NCBI RefSeq assembly: GCF_035046505.1
Contig: NC_089824.1
Coordinates: forward strand, 222,898,596-222,962,595
Direction of reading: 5' to 3'
From: Tiliqua scincoides
Lineage: Eukaryota; Chordata; Lepidosauria; Squamata; Scincidae
Length of the DNA stretch: 64,000 bases
Positions 45,701 to 53,572 of this stretch are shown here, in pieces (the first letter of the stretch is position 1; each line of letters opens with the position of its first letter). The translations under genes were made by a program, and so were the position numbers. The notes under the pieces were generated by a model. It was not told the origin of the DNA, ran no database searches, and saw only the letters and a list, made by a program, of their open reading frames with translations.

Positions 45701-47300
45701 AGCATCTGGTGGGCCGCTGTGAGATACAGGAAGCTGGACCAGATGGGCCTTTGGCCTGATCCAGCGGGGCTCTTCTTATGTTCTTATGCTCATACCAAAC
45801 TCCTTTAACCAATCCTGATAGGGCTAGCAGCAGAAGACATGAGGAGACCCATTGCAGGGCAGGAGGTTTACAGAGGTTAAGGGGATTTAATTTCCCTTTC
45901 CCTTCAAAAGCCTCCGGTTCCACCCCCTTGCTGGGTACAGTGCGTAATTTTTCAGCATGGCTACATCAGCAGGGGGAGGACGAGGACAGGACTGGGCAAT
46001 CAGTTTCCTGATCCCCTGTCATCCTAGTTGCCCCTAAAACATGGTGTCCAAAACTGGTTGCAATATTCATCCAGTGAGGTCTGACTGAGTAGAATTATAA
46101 CTTCTCATGATCTGGACTCTTTGCCTTTGCTAACGCAGCCAGCATTGCATTTGCTTTTTTGCAGCCGCATCACACTCATGTTCAGTTTATGGTCCACAGG
46201 CAGCCCAATCCATTGTAACGGTCTGCACAGCAATGCAACGGTGCCACTGCATCCCATGGGGGGGGGGGGGAGATCAGCCTCTGGAGACCTCCTTGTTCCC
46301 TTGCCCCATGCCAGCCCACTGGGTCTACTGCACAAGCTCTACAGCTGGTGCAAGTCCACATTGACAAGGGTTGGGGGATCGAGGTTGGGAAGGGGGTTAA
46401 TCCTAACTGTAACCCTAACCCCACTGGATTGCCATAGGCAAGGGGTTTTTGTGAGAACATTTGAAGGTGTTCTGTTGTTGCAGCTAAATGGCTTTAGCCA
46501 GTTTGCGGGAAGGGACAGCTGAGTGGCATCCAGGACTGCTCTAAAGTTGCCCCTTCCTTTCTGTCTGTTGCAGATAACCTGCCTTCCCTCTGCCTCCCAA
46601 GCCTGTTGGGCGGCACTTACGGTGATGCTTCAGTTGAAATCTCTCAGGTCAGTGACTGATTTTGCTCCCCTGCATTTGTCTCGTGAACATCTTGACCCCA
46701 GTCAGGTCACCCTGCACTGCCTCTGCTACTTTTCCCTGTGCCCCCCTCATTGGACCCAACTTCTTGGCCCTTCCCTCCTTGCAGTGGTGTATGAAGAAGG
46801 TGGCTCCCTGGGGCATTTGGTGGGGCCGCTGTGAGATACAGGAAGCTGGACTAGATAGGCCTATGGCCTGATCCAGCAGGGCTGTTAAGTGGTGGTGGTG
46901 GGGGGGCTTCCTTCCCTGTCCTGCAGCTGCCCTCCACTCCCTTCTCACTGGCTTTGCCTTCTCCCTCATGCCTTCACCCTCGCTGGTGCTTTCTCCATCC
47001 CCTTTCCATGCCTCCCAGCTCTCTCGGTGCTGCTACTCCCGGCCGTGTGGTTGCTGTCTTGGCTCTTCCACTCACCCCCTTCTTTACATGCTCCACCTTC
47101 CTGCCAGGCTGCCAGGCAGATCTTCTTTTGTGCTGCTTGGTGGTGACCGAGGCTGCTCTGGAGTACTCCCTGCTCCCTGGGGATGCTGTGGGCTGTAGAA
47201 TGCGCCAGGCAGGGAGGGACCTTTGTACTCCAGTGGAACCATTTTGGGTTGTATGTTTCAATCCTCACAGAATAATCTGGCGGTGTATGTGGGTCAGTAA
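27124..47300 (+). CDS. BPIFB6: BPIFB6 (BPI fold-containing family B member 6), 14 coding exons
   Basis: A BPIF protein; in mammals BPIFB6 is reported as ER-associated and affecting secretory trafficking. Exons: 27124-27250, 28485-28584, 30607-30711, 33810-33956, 37221-37284, 37485-37545, 39117-39208, 40008-40181, 41301-41429, 42885-42952, 44499-44535, 45016-45064, 46574-46647, 47271-47300. Joined they give 418 codons and TAA. Human BPIFB6 is about 453 residues. Diagnostic matches: [10 protein letters not shown] (human ESHILEKMA), [16 protein letters not shown] (PIKGITNLKVKDVQLP), SFIGGTMEI (SFMGGNMEI), [20 protein letters not shown] (VKTNLPSMLPKMVNKFLDST) and MCPAADKV. The family Cys pair is present ([14 protein letters not shown]). 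The upstream acceptor of the ninth exon is ambiguous (see findings). The C-terminal exons are short: the last helix is about five residues shorter than in BPIFB2. Introns are rich in repeats. Confidence 0.9.
27405..27540. repeat. Interspersed repeat with 'ttataccccacctttc' motif
   Basis: ctatttataccccacctttc, then an A-rich end with aacacaataaacttgaatca. A second copy of the motif is at 47905-47970 (tttataccccacctttctct, caaggcagtttacaac). This motif is common at reptile L2-type 3' ends. In BPIFB6 intron 1. Confidence 0.5.
28485..28584 (+). CDS. BPIFB6: BPIFB6 exon 2
   Basis: A 100-bp exon, acceptor ctcttttcag, donor gtaaga. Encodes [20 protein letters not shown] and AIKGIKG, the N-terminal helix of the BPI fold. 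A hairpin transposon begins 22 bp after its end. Confidence 0.9.
28607..28958. mobile_element. Hairpin MITE (352 bp) next to the BPIFB6 exon 2 donor
   Basis: Ends cacaggcc (28607-28614) and ggcctgtg (28951-28958). The centre is a long palindrome: gccctatcacgtctagtttt, ggagatatagtatagcctc and ttcctcatgaggaag, mirrored at 28776-28870. The arms pair over more than 100 bases with few mismatches. No clear target duplication was read, so the superfamily is open. Confidence 0.8.
30607..30711 (+). CDS. BPIFB6: BPIFB6 exon 3
   Basis: A 105-bp exon, acceptor gtctcatag, donor gtgagt. Encodes [20 protein letters not shown] and [13 protein letters not shown], the first strands of the N-terminal barrel. 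Confidence 0.9.
31876..32055. mobile_element. Foldback MITE (gggcccaatcctatcc family)
   Basis: Inverted ends gggcccaatcctatccaact and gttggataggatttggccct, with further pairing of ttccagtgccaatgcagc. The related copy at 61267-61406 has the same ends. Confidence 0.72.
32112..32475 (-). mobile_element. LINE-B 3' fragment in BPIFB6 intron 3
   Basis: The same tail (ttggcaaccttcagtctcg), CCHC finger and CKRDLK region as the copy at 14590, ending near the gcgcgagtt segment. A small internal deletion removes part of the WETLAS region relative to the other copies. Confidence 0.83.
32725..33245. repeat. GC-rich foldback repeat in BPIFB6 intron 3
   Basis: The ends caataatgcaatcctatctt and ccggcgcaatcctatcttg (direct-like), with tttgcaccacctctggaggt in the centre. 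Non-coding. The open frames here lack any domain. Confidence 0.5.
33698..33725. repeat. (CA)n microsatellite
   Basis: About 14 CA units in BPIFB6 intron 3, roughly 85 bp before exon 4. Confidence 0.95.
33810..33956 (+). CDS. BPIFB6: BPIFB6 exon 4
   Basis: A 147-bp exon, acceptor ttttgtgcag, donor gtgagt. Encodes [20 protein letters not shown] and [19 protein letters not shown]. It is the same length and phase as BPIFB2 exon a, supporting common ancestry. It carries the first conserved Cys. Confidence 0.9.
34716..34865 (+). mobile_element. 5S-rRNA-derived SINE, first copy in BPIFB6 intron 4
   Basis: Starts gttaccctgcacatgcctga; the 5S body (gaagctaagcagggtcaggc, gatgggagac) ends ctgtaggcttataccatagc followed by a decayed LINE-B tail ctgaaagttgccaac. 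The tail differs at several positions, so it is older than the next copy. Confidence 0.9.
34917..35077 (+). mobile_element. 5S-rRNA-derived SINE, second copy, starting inside a dimer junction
   Basis: Begins aggttgccaaccatctcc and ctatactgaacgctatctcc, the same unit junction seen at 5425, then a 5S body and an intact LINE-B tail ending gactgaaggttgccaacc. It therefore looks like a 5'-truncated copy of the dimer rather than an independent monomer. Confidence 0.87.
35431..35519. mobile_element. Harbinger-like mini-MITE, copy A
   Basis: 89 bp with inverted ends ggcacaatcctagc and ggttaggattgcagcc; flanked by aaa on both sides (35428-35430, 35520-35522), a 3-bp duplication. Confidence 0.72.
35658..35745. 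mobile_element. Harbinger-like mini-MITE, copy B
   Basis: 88 bp, ends gggcacaatcctaacc and ggttaggattgcagcc, internal ctactcagaagtaagtccta. Flanked by tca at 35655-35657 and 35746-35748. Confidence 0.75.
36125..36235. mobile_element. Decayed half of the foldback hAT-type MITE
   Basis: ggtggcatagctagagggga, ggcagggagcctcaac, ctttggagccatacccaggg: same order as the 2445 copy but with gaps. Confidence 0.55.
37221..37284 (+). CDS. BPIFB6: BPIFB6 exon 5
   Basis: A 64-bp exon, acceptor ttctccccag, donor gtaagt. Encodes [20 protein letters not shown], nearly identical to the human segment. Confidence 0.9.
37485..37545 (+). CDS. BPIFB6: BPIFB6 exon 6
   Basis: A 61-bp exon, acceptor tctcttctag, donor gtaaat. 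Encodes [20 protein letters not shown]. The Cys is the second half of the family disulfide. The intron before it is only 200 bp. Confidence 0.9.
38205..38375 (+). mobile_element. tRNA-derived SINE (Ala-like head)
   Basis: The head agctctgtggcgagagcatc, ctgcatgcagaagg and cagttcagtctcc corresponds to tRNA boxes A and B with a TGC anticodon-like triplet. The body gcttcaggctgcaggctgag and ctgattcagggg matches SINE body motifs common in squamates. In BPIFB6 intron 6. Confidence 0.6.
39091..39111. repeat. (CT)n microsatellite forming a splice-site pyrimidine tract
   Basis: About ten CT units directly before ttttcag and BPIFB6 exon 7 at 39117. The repeat is itself the polypyrimidine tract. Confidence 0.93.
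39117..39208 (+). CDS. BPIFB6: BPIFB6 exon 7
   Basis: A 92-bp exon, acceptor (ct)n-ttttcag, donor gtaagt. Encodes [20 protein letters not shown] and SDYIGIHFN, matching human PVGQMGTVKYVL and SYIQLDFS. It has the same length and phase as BPIFB2 exon d. Confidence 0.9.
40008..40181 (+). CDS. BPIFB6: BPIFB6 exon 8
   Basis: A 174-bp exon, acceptor tccttcag, donor gtgagt; phase 0 on both sides. Encodes [18 protein letters not shown], then [20 protein letters not shown] and FNREVTAAP (human KGKTIKL and LLLPATFLSAELALLQKSF). Confidence 0.9.
40640..40745 (+). mobile_element. MIR/L2-like fragment
   Basis: The sequence ttattacccccatactgcag and agactgagaccagg and tggcttgcctaaggcaaacc is close to the MIR core-side consensus (cagatgaggaaactgaggc, gacttgcccaagg). 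Confidence 0.5.
40790..41212. repeat. GC-rich foldback repeat abutting BPIFB6 exon 9
   Basis: gggcagcccaagcctatggt to gttcccttaccccatgctgg to ttagctggtgcagaactgag, ending close to the strong acceptor at 41221. The repeat may have supplied the pyrimidine-rich tract before this exon. Confidence 0.5.
41301..41429 (+). CDS. BPIFB6: BPIFB6 exon 9 (5' border uncertain)
   Basis: Donor gtaagt at 41430. The phase-0 acceptor that keeps the frame is gttccacag, ending at 41300; it starts [20 protein letters not shown]. The same frame is open upstream, and residues from 41220 ([15 protein letters not shown]) resemble human GELPPQTTKTLARF. This suggests a longer exon from the strong acceptor ccttcccag ending at 41221, but that border is one base out of phase with exon 8. 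Confidence 0.75.
42885..42952 (+). CDS. BPIFB6: BPIFB6 exon 10
   Basis: A 68-bp exon, acceptor ttctgtgcag, donor gtactg. Encodes [20 protein letters not shown], two amphipathic strands. It has the same length and phase as BPIFB2 exon h. Confidence 0.88.
43656..43745. mobile_element. Harbinger-like mini-MITE, copy C (inverted)
   Basis: 90 bp, ends ggctgcaatcctaacc and ggttaggattgtgccc. Flanked by taa at 43653-43655 and 43746-43748, matching the TWA target preference of PIF/Harbinger elements. Confidence 0.75.
43781..44342 (-). mobile_element. CR1 3' fragment in BPIFB6 intron 10
   Basis: Tail-proximal sequence aaacataacagctctgctgg through the 3' UTR and C-terminal coding region, to ccatttccactatgtcctt. 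It lies directly after a Harbinger-like mini-element and within 160 bp of BPIFB6 exon 11. Confidence 0.88.
44499..44535 (+). CDS. BPIFB6: BPIFB6 exon 11
   Basis: A 37-bp exon, acceptor gttttgcag, donor gtaagt. Encodes [13 protein letters not shown]. The BPIFB2 counterpart is 46 bp, so this strand is three residues shorter. Human BPIFB6 SIGNFN aligns loosely. Confidence 0.75.
45016..45064 (+). CDS. BPIFB6: BPIFB6 exon 12
   Basis: A 49-bp exon, acceptor ttttgcag, donor gtaaga. Encodes [16 protein letters not shown], the C-terminal helix. BPIFB2 and, as I recall, human BPIFB6 have 21 residues here; this one has 16. Confidence 0.8.
45314..45800. mobile_element. CR1 copy with a head-to-head inverted 5' duplication
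   Basis: Plus-strand CR1 3' end from about 45421 to the ttcttatgttcttatg tail near 45790, preceded by a minus-strand piece of the same region (45314-45405). The arms (45314-45405 and 45440-45528) are about 90 bases and can pair, separated by about 34 bases. It lies in BPIFB6 intron 12. Confidence 0.85.
46574..46647 (+). CDS. BPIFB6: BPIFB6 exon 13
   Basis: A 74-bp exon, acceptor ctgttgcag, donor gtcagt. Encodes [20 protein letters not shown] and EISQ. It corresponds to the penultimate exon of BPIF genes (BPIFB2 VGISLPKL). Confidence 0.83.
46795..46890 (+). mobile_element. CR1 3' UTR fragment
   Basis: gctccctggggcatttggtgg through ggaagctggactagatagg to gatccagcagggctgtt, the last ~95 bases of the CR1 3' UTR without the octamer tail. 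In BPIFB6 intron 13. Confidence 0.82.
47271..47300 (+). CDS. BPIFB6: BPIFB6 terminal coding exon
   Basis: Acceptor atcctcacag. Encodes NNLAVYVGQ then TAA at 47298-47300; human BPIFB6 ends NALMLDLKLG. A canonical AATAAA follows about 285 bp downstream. Confidence 0.82.
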   Translation, partial: NNLAVYVGQ

Positions 47301-47584
47301 CCCTCCAGGAAGGAAGGTTCCCCCCCCCCCGAACTCAGAGATCTGAGAAGAACGCCAGAAATCAGAAAGGCCAGCAACTCCTCTGGGCGCCAGCATCTCA
47401 ACTGCGCACACCTAACTATCCAATTCAGACATTTGGACTCTGCAAACACCCAAGACAACCCAGGGCCTGCTTCTAGGAGCCTGGGTGGGAGACCAGCTCC
47501 TTGTTTGCATGACCAGCATTCTTCACTGTTCCCAGCTTGACAGCAGCCCTGCCTGGGCCTAGAATGACATTTGACTGCTTCTTC

Positions 47585-47590
47585 AATAAA
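47585..47590 (+). terminator. BPIFB6 poly(A) signal AATAAA
   Basis: Canonical AATAAA (cttcAATAAAaag), the first after the BPIFB6 stop, giving a 3' UTR of about 300 bases. Placement is inferred from sequence only. Confidence 0.6.
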
Positions 47591-49059
47591 AAGATTCTGG
47601 TTTCCTCTTCTGCATTTTGGTGGTTTCCTTTGACCGAAAGATGAATGTTACCAAAACACCTTGCAAGGGGAATGATTGCTCTATCTTTACATGCACAGGG
47701 ACCAGCCCTGACTGTAACCTTTGGGGGGGGGGGGACAGCCAAAATGAAGTGCTTAGCTCTATCTGATCAAAAGACTGGATAGCAGATCAGTGTAGTGCAG
47801 GGAATTCCCTTCCTTCAAAGAAGAGATTCATGGCCCAGTCCTATCCTATCACTGTACTGATGGAATACATGTCCTGCCAGTGCACACCATCACAAATGTG
47901 CTATATTTTATTTACTTTATTTATACCCCACCTTTCTCTCCAAAGGGACCCAAGGCAGTTTACAACAATGATTAAGTGCTTTGCAACAGCCAAAACCTTC
48001 CCATATGTGCCAGCGGCCATCAGAAGCCTGCCAGAGTAGATCGTTCTGGAATCAGGGTGAAGGAAGGGGGGCTGAATGGGGCAGGGGAGGACAGTGAGAT
48101 GGGTGGGGGGGTGGACAGATCAGGTCCGGGAGGGGGCAGGATCAGTGCTGCCACCATGCACCATATCCTATCCCCCTTACTGGGTCTGATCCCCAACTTG
48201 GATTTCCAGCAGCTGTAGAGCTGGCACGCATCTGCGTTGACCCATCACAGATTCTAGAACTTAACCTGGGGAAAGGACATATCACCACATGGGAGTTTAG
48301 GCAGTGGCTTAGCTAAGGGGGGCTGGGGGGTTCATGGTCCTCGGTGCCATGCTGGGGGGGGGTGATAAGTTGCCCCTGCTGTGTGCCACACAGTGACCTC
48401 ACTGAAGAAAATTCCGTTGGAGGAATGTCCACTGCGCTGCACATCAATCTGTAGCCTCTCTTCCAGGTTGCCTACATGCCCATGTGCATGGAGGCAGAAT
48501 TGCACGAGCATTGAAGAGAAATGAAGGCTTTTGGAGCTCTCTGAGAGTCTCCAAAGCTGCAAATTGAGTTCCAGTTCATTTAAAGTTCATCAGCAGCAGC
48601 AAGAGGAGGAGAGGCTGAGAGCCCAGTGGATAGCAGGTAAAGTTAGAATTATTGTAGTGATTTATCTCTTGAGAATGCCTCTTACTGCAGTTGAACTGGG
48701 GTCTAATGCACCGCAGCCTGGGTGGGGGGAGTTGCAACCTGAAGTGGTGGTGGCTTTATTGAGATGTGGGGAATTGGACTAAGTAGTAAAGGACTTTTAA
48801 GGAGGTAGCAAAAGGTTTGGACTATTGGTCAGAGCATGTTGCAGCAAAGAAACAGGATGTGAATGACATCAGTAAGCAGTCCATGCTCTTCAGGTGTTGA
48901 ATCGTTTTCTTTCACCACTTAGGCAGCTATTCCAAAGTAAACTGGTTTCAAACTTGCAGGAATTAATCTGAGAACTGGACACTAGCATGGCTCACATTTG
49001 GGTAGCTAAAACTTGCTAAATAGGAACCTTGGATCAGATTGCCCCCAAGTGGCCTCAGC
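47591..49059. other. Intergenic after BPIFB6
   Basis: Contains a repeat scrap at 47905-47970 and a decayed foldback end at 48300 (ggcagtggcttagctaaggg). The remainder is unrecognised, with no supported gene. Confidence 0.5.
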
Positions 49060-50065
49060 CTTGCCTTCGAGCCAAGGCAGCTCCTTGGTTTACTGAGGAG
49101 CTGCTGGCAATGAAATGACTTGGCCATTGCCTAGAGCAGCCCAGCTGCAGGCAGGGCTTTGGGACAGCCTTGGTCACCCTGTTGGATGCCTTTCGTCAAC
49201 GACTAGATAGGGGGAGTGCGACCCTACTGGTCCTGCTGGACCCCTCAGTGGCTTTCAGTGCCATCAACCATGGAATCTTTCTGGGTTGGCTCTGGTCAAG
49301 TTGGAGTACTGCTCCTTCTTGGTGGACAGATCCCAGATGGCAATGCTGGGGGATACCTACTCGGCACCCTGGCATTTGCAGTATGGAGTGCCACAGGGTT
49401 CAATCCTGTCACCTATATACTGATAGTATATGTCACCTATATACTGATGACACCCAACTCCATCTCTTCTTGCCACCTCCTTCCAGGAAAGCTGTGAAAG
49501 TCCTGGAGCGCTGCCTGGAGGCATTTGGTGTCTGGATGAGGGCTAAGAAGTTGAGATTGAGTCCAGACAAGAAAGAGGTCCTCCTGGTCAAGGAATCCTC
49601 AATGCAAGTACTGAGTCTCTGCCCACTCTGAATGGGGTTACACTCCCCCTGCAAGAACAGGTGTGCAGTCTGGGAGTGCTCCTGGACTCATAGCTCTTCC
49701 TGGAGAGCCAGGTGGCAGCGGTGGCCAGGGGTGTGTGTGCCCAGCTTTGGCTGGTGTGCCAGCTATGGCTGTACTTGAGCTGATCAGATCTGACCAAAGT
49801 GGTCCATGCCTTAGTGACTTTAAGACTGGATTGCGGCAATATGTTCTGTGGGGCTGCTCTTGAAGACTGTTCAGAAGCTGCAGTTAGTGCAGAATGCGGT
49901 GGCCCAAGTGGTTACTGGAGCTTGGCTGTTTAATTCTGTGAGACTGCTGCTTCAGTGACTGCACTGGTTGCCCATTCATTTCTGGGCCCAGTTCAAGGTA
50001 CTGGTATTGACCTTTAAAGCCCCTCACGGTTTGGGTCCAGCGAGGTGCAGAACCTCTCAAATCTT
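49060..50065 (+). mobile_element. L2-like LINE reverse-transcriptase fragment
   Basis: Frame 49170-49631 reads LLDAFRQRLDRGSATLLVLL, FSAINHGIFLGWL, LYTDDTQLHLFLPPPSRKAV and VWMRAKKLRLSPDKKEVLLV, the L2/CR1-group signature, with TDD in place of the usual ADD. Stops and frameshifts occur on both sides, so it is dead. Downstream ccattcatttctgggcccag and tgacctttaaagcccctcac is the L2 C-terminal region. Confidence 0.8.
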
Positions 50066-50454
50066 TTGAGCTAATGCCTCTGGGGTCTTCCCCCCTCCCC
50101 CCCCCAATTCCTGATTTTTTTTTTTTTTTTTCATTTTCTGGCTGTGCTATGACCTTACATTACAAGATACACTTTGGCCCCAGACAGCATTAACATCAGA
50201 TTTATACCCACAGATACCAGTTTTATGTCATGGACTGTTTAACTTCTACATAAAAAAAAAAGATACTGGTCAAATGCAGAAGAGGAAACCAGAATCTTTT
50301 ATTGAAGGAGGTTTCTTTGTATACAGTACTTTTATTTCCATTCTTTTATGATAAAAGTCTGGGAACACTGAATTGAAACGATGTCTCTTATGGCCGTTTG
50401 AAATAAGACTTCTAAAATAGGGGTGATAAGAGATGGGTAAAACATAGGTGCTAG

Positions 50455-50491
50455 CCAGGACTGTGTTGTTTCGAACACAACACAGTCCTGG
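50455..50491. repeat. Perfect 15-bp inverted repeat at the 5' edge of a LINE-B copy
   Basis: Arms ccaggactgtgttgt (50455-50469) and acaacacagtcctgg (50477-50491) with a 7-base loop. The left arm is the reverse complement of sequence at the LINE's own start, so it is a small head-to-head duplication made at insertion. Confidence 0.8.
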
Positions 50492-50983
50492 AACGAGCTG
50501 GAATCCCTAGCATGTAAGCACTGCTGAAACAGAGACGCCTGTGTTGGCTCGGTCATGTCGTGAGAATGGATGATGGCCGGATCCCAAAGGATCTCCTCTA
50601 TGGAGAACTCGTGCAAGGAAAGCGCCCTACAGGTAGACCACAGCTGCGATACAAGGACATCTGCAAGAGGGATCTGAAGGCCTTAGCAGTGGACCTCAAC
50701 AAGTGGGAAACCCTGGCCTCTGAGTGGCCCGCTTGGAGGCAGGCTGTGCAGCATGGCTTTTCCCAGTTTGAAGAGACACTTGGCCAACAGTCTGAGGCAA
50801 AGAGGCAAAGAAGGAAGGCCCGTACCCAGGGAGACAGACCAGGGACAGACTGCACTTACTCCCGGTGTGGAAGGGATTGTCACTCCCGAATTGGCCTTTT
50901 CAGCCACACTAGACACTGTGCCAGAACCACCATTCAGAGCGCGATACCATAGTCTCTCGAGACTGAAGGTTGCCAACTACTAG
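50463..50983 (+). mobile_element. LINE-B 3' fragment with intact C-terminus and tail
   Basis: Plus-strand copy with an open frame 50560-50952 covering [35 protein letters not shown] and the CCHC finger. The stop codon TAG (50950-50952) lies inside the motif ataccatag, followed by only about 30 bases of tail ending gactgaaggttgccaac. A 15-bp inverted repeat marks its 5' edge (50455-50491). Confidence 0.85.
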
Positions 50984-51289
50984 GTGCTAGCCAATAGATG
51001 CTTCCAAAACCATTGCAAGTAACAGCCACACAACCCTACTGGGCATCAAGGTGCTAGCAATGTTTTGTTCTCTAAGGGCCCAATCATACAAGCCTGTTGT
51101 GCCACCAGAGTCTGCGTTCAGACAGCATAGTATGCTTTATTGCTGTTGCAAAAGGCGACATGGCATTCTGTGCAGCCAGACCACCACTACAAGCGGCGAG
51201 CAACTTTATTTTTCACATTTTCATATGTGCCTCCTCCAAAGCACATGAAGCACATTGTATGAGCTCCTTTAAGGATCTCAGGGCAATGT

Positions 51290-51660
51290 ACTTGGATCCT
51301 TCCCTCCTTTTGTTCTCACAATAACCCTGTGAAGTAGGTGAGGCTGAAAGGTAGTGACGGACCGCCGGGCACTTCGTGGCAAGGCCAAGCAGAGATCTGA
51401 ACCTAGATCATCCAGGTCTAAGTCCAACTCTCAAACCATTACACCATCCTCACTGGTCCAAAGCCATGTAGGGCTTTAAAGGTCAGCACTTTGAATTGGG
51501 CATGGGCATGAATGGGCAGCCAACAGTAACCCAACAGAGTTGAGGTACGGAACCCCGGCGACCACACGAGCTTCCACGTTCCGTGCTAACTGCAGTTGCC
51601 AGACCGTCTTTAATGACAGCCCCACACAGAGTGTTACAATAGTCTATAAATTTATAATTT
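51290..51660. mobile_element. L2-type 3' region / old SINE-like sequence
   Basis: Contains aaccctgtgaagtaggtgag, aaccattacaccatcctcac, tgtagggctttaaaggtcag and agtgttacaatagtctataa, motifs that recur in amniote L2 3' ends. No open frame. Confidence 0.5.
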
Positions 51661-51838
51661 TGCAAATAAATAAATAGTTTAATTTTGACTTTTGTATTCT
51701 GATTCTTGTTCAACTTTCATCCCTATCTTTGCCCATTAGAGGTGCCCATTACACCATTAGAGGTGTAATTTTTTGGTGATAATGGAATAAAAACACACAA
51801 CAGTTTTCTGCAATTCTCGTTTTTGTAAAATAAATAAA

Positions 51839-51862
51839 TAACACACACACACACACACACCC
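51839..51862. repeat. (AC)n microsatellite
   Basis: About ten AC units in the intergenic stretch after BPIFB6. Confidence 0.9.
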
Positions 51863-53038
51863 TGAAATCTATGAAAAAATAAAGTTGTTTTCCAAGACTT
51901 CTACATCTTGGTCACTGTAGGCAGCTTGGGCTGGATGGGGTGGGTGTGGTGGTACTTGGGTAACACCTGTGGCTGCATCTGTTGACACTGTATCACCTAC
52001 TACTACATTTTAAAGTGATTATAATTTATAAAAAATGTGCCCTTGGAATAAAAACCTCTAACACCACTACCAGGGCTCCCCTGACGTACTTGGGAGCAGA
52101 GCCACCCAGGAGCCAGCCCCGAGGCTGGGAAGCAGCAGCAGGGGAGGAAGGGAGCCTGCCTTAGACCTCCCGGCTTGCAGGGGAAATGGAGCCATGGGCT
52201 TTCACAGGTGGGCCCTCACACCCGGCAGGAGGGCCAGAGGGGACTAGCCGGTGGACCCCGGGGAGCAAGCTACGGGAGCAAGCTACGGGTGAGCCACGAC
52301 CAGGCACTCAGTGGCAAGCCTGGCCTGTTCCTGAGCTGGGGCCGTGGGGGACCAAGCCAGTCCCTGACCGGCTAGGTGGGCCTCCAGCAGATGGCATAAA
52401 GCTCCAGGGCTTGCCATTGCACCCTTGCCTACCGGTCTGTGGGGACAACACCATCCACAAGCCCAGTCCACCCCAGGGGCGAAGGGGGGGCAGCAGTCCC
52501 TGCAGCCTGGCTGGCAGACAGAGCAGGCACAGGTGAGAAGAGGGAGGGAAGGCTCAGGTGGCCAGCATTAGAACCCTCACAGGGAGCCCTCACAAGGACC
52601 TGGGTGATACAACCCCTTCCCCCACAACCCTACTGAGGCCACTTGGGCCAGGCTGACAATGCTGGAGGCAGGCCCCGCTGCTGCCTCCAGCGACCAAAGG
52701 GTACCCCCATGTCCCATGACCGAGAACCACTTTCTGCACTTTCCCTCCTTGGGAAAAACAAAATCTGTGAAAAAAATAAAAATGTTTCCAAAAGCCTCTA
52801 CCCACCGGAGTAGGAAGCCTGGTGTGTTTTACTAGTTTGTTAATCATTCTCAGCTCTTTCCCTAGGAACTCTTGAAGCAAAGGCTCTGGGTGCCGAGGTG
52901 GGTGTCTCTTGCCACTAGGGCACTGGCAAAGAAACATATGCGTAAGCACGAAAGCCCAGGCAATTCACAACCTGCCAGCTCACTCACTGTTGCTATCGAG
53001 GCCTGCTTTGATCTGTTGCGAACATCTTCTGTGTGTTG
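51863..53038. other. Intergenic, GC-rich, nothing recognised
   Basis: 52070-52640 is GC-rich with several overlapping open frames of Gly/Pro-rich composition on both strands. These fit base composition rather than coding, and no splice or domain support was found. Confidence 0.45.
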
Positions 53039-53046
53039 TTCTAGAA

Positions 53047-53564
53047 CAGGGGTGGGCAAACGTTTGGGCAGGAGGGCCACATCATCTCTCTGACGCTGTG
53101 TCGGGGGCCAGAAAAAAAGAATTAATTTACCATTTAAAATTTGAATAAATTTACGTAAATGAATATATTAGAGATGGAGCTTATATGAATGAATGAATTT
53201 TACTGAACTTATTTATAATACACATGAGAACTATAATACAAGCATGGAGGACCACATGAGAACCACTGAGAACCAGAGGACCACTGCTTGCCACACACCT
53301 CTTGCACAGTGAAAACATACAGACCAGGCCAGGTACACTTGGAGACATCAGTTGAACAGAGGCAATGGGGGAGGGGTGTTAAAATAGTGCCCAGGGAAAA
53401 GCAGAAAACACAGGAAGACTATAAAAAGGCCTTGCTCTAACTCGGCCCACAGCTCACATCTCCGATGGGCCAGAGGTTCATTGGAGCCTGAGGGTTCCCT
53501 GCAGGCCAGATTGGGGGTCCTTGAGGGTTGCAAATGGCCCCCGGGCCGGCGTTTGCCCACCCCG
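53047..53564. mobile_element. Non-autonomous hAT DNA transposon, second copy
   Basis: Ends caggggtgggcaaacg and gtttgcccaccccg are inverted repeats of the Charlie-type hAT end. The flanks ttctagaa (53039-53046) and ttccagta (53565-53572) agree at 6 of 8 positions, a decayed 8-bp duplication. Internal parts match 22923-23321 in the opposite orientation. Confidence 0.83.
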
Positions 53565-53572
53565 TTCCAGTA

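Noticed and set aside
52070-52640. GC-rich overlapping open frames as a gene
   Set aside because: Frames are open on both strands with Pro/Gly-rich content and no start or splice context; best explained by base composition.
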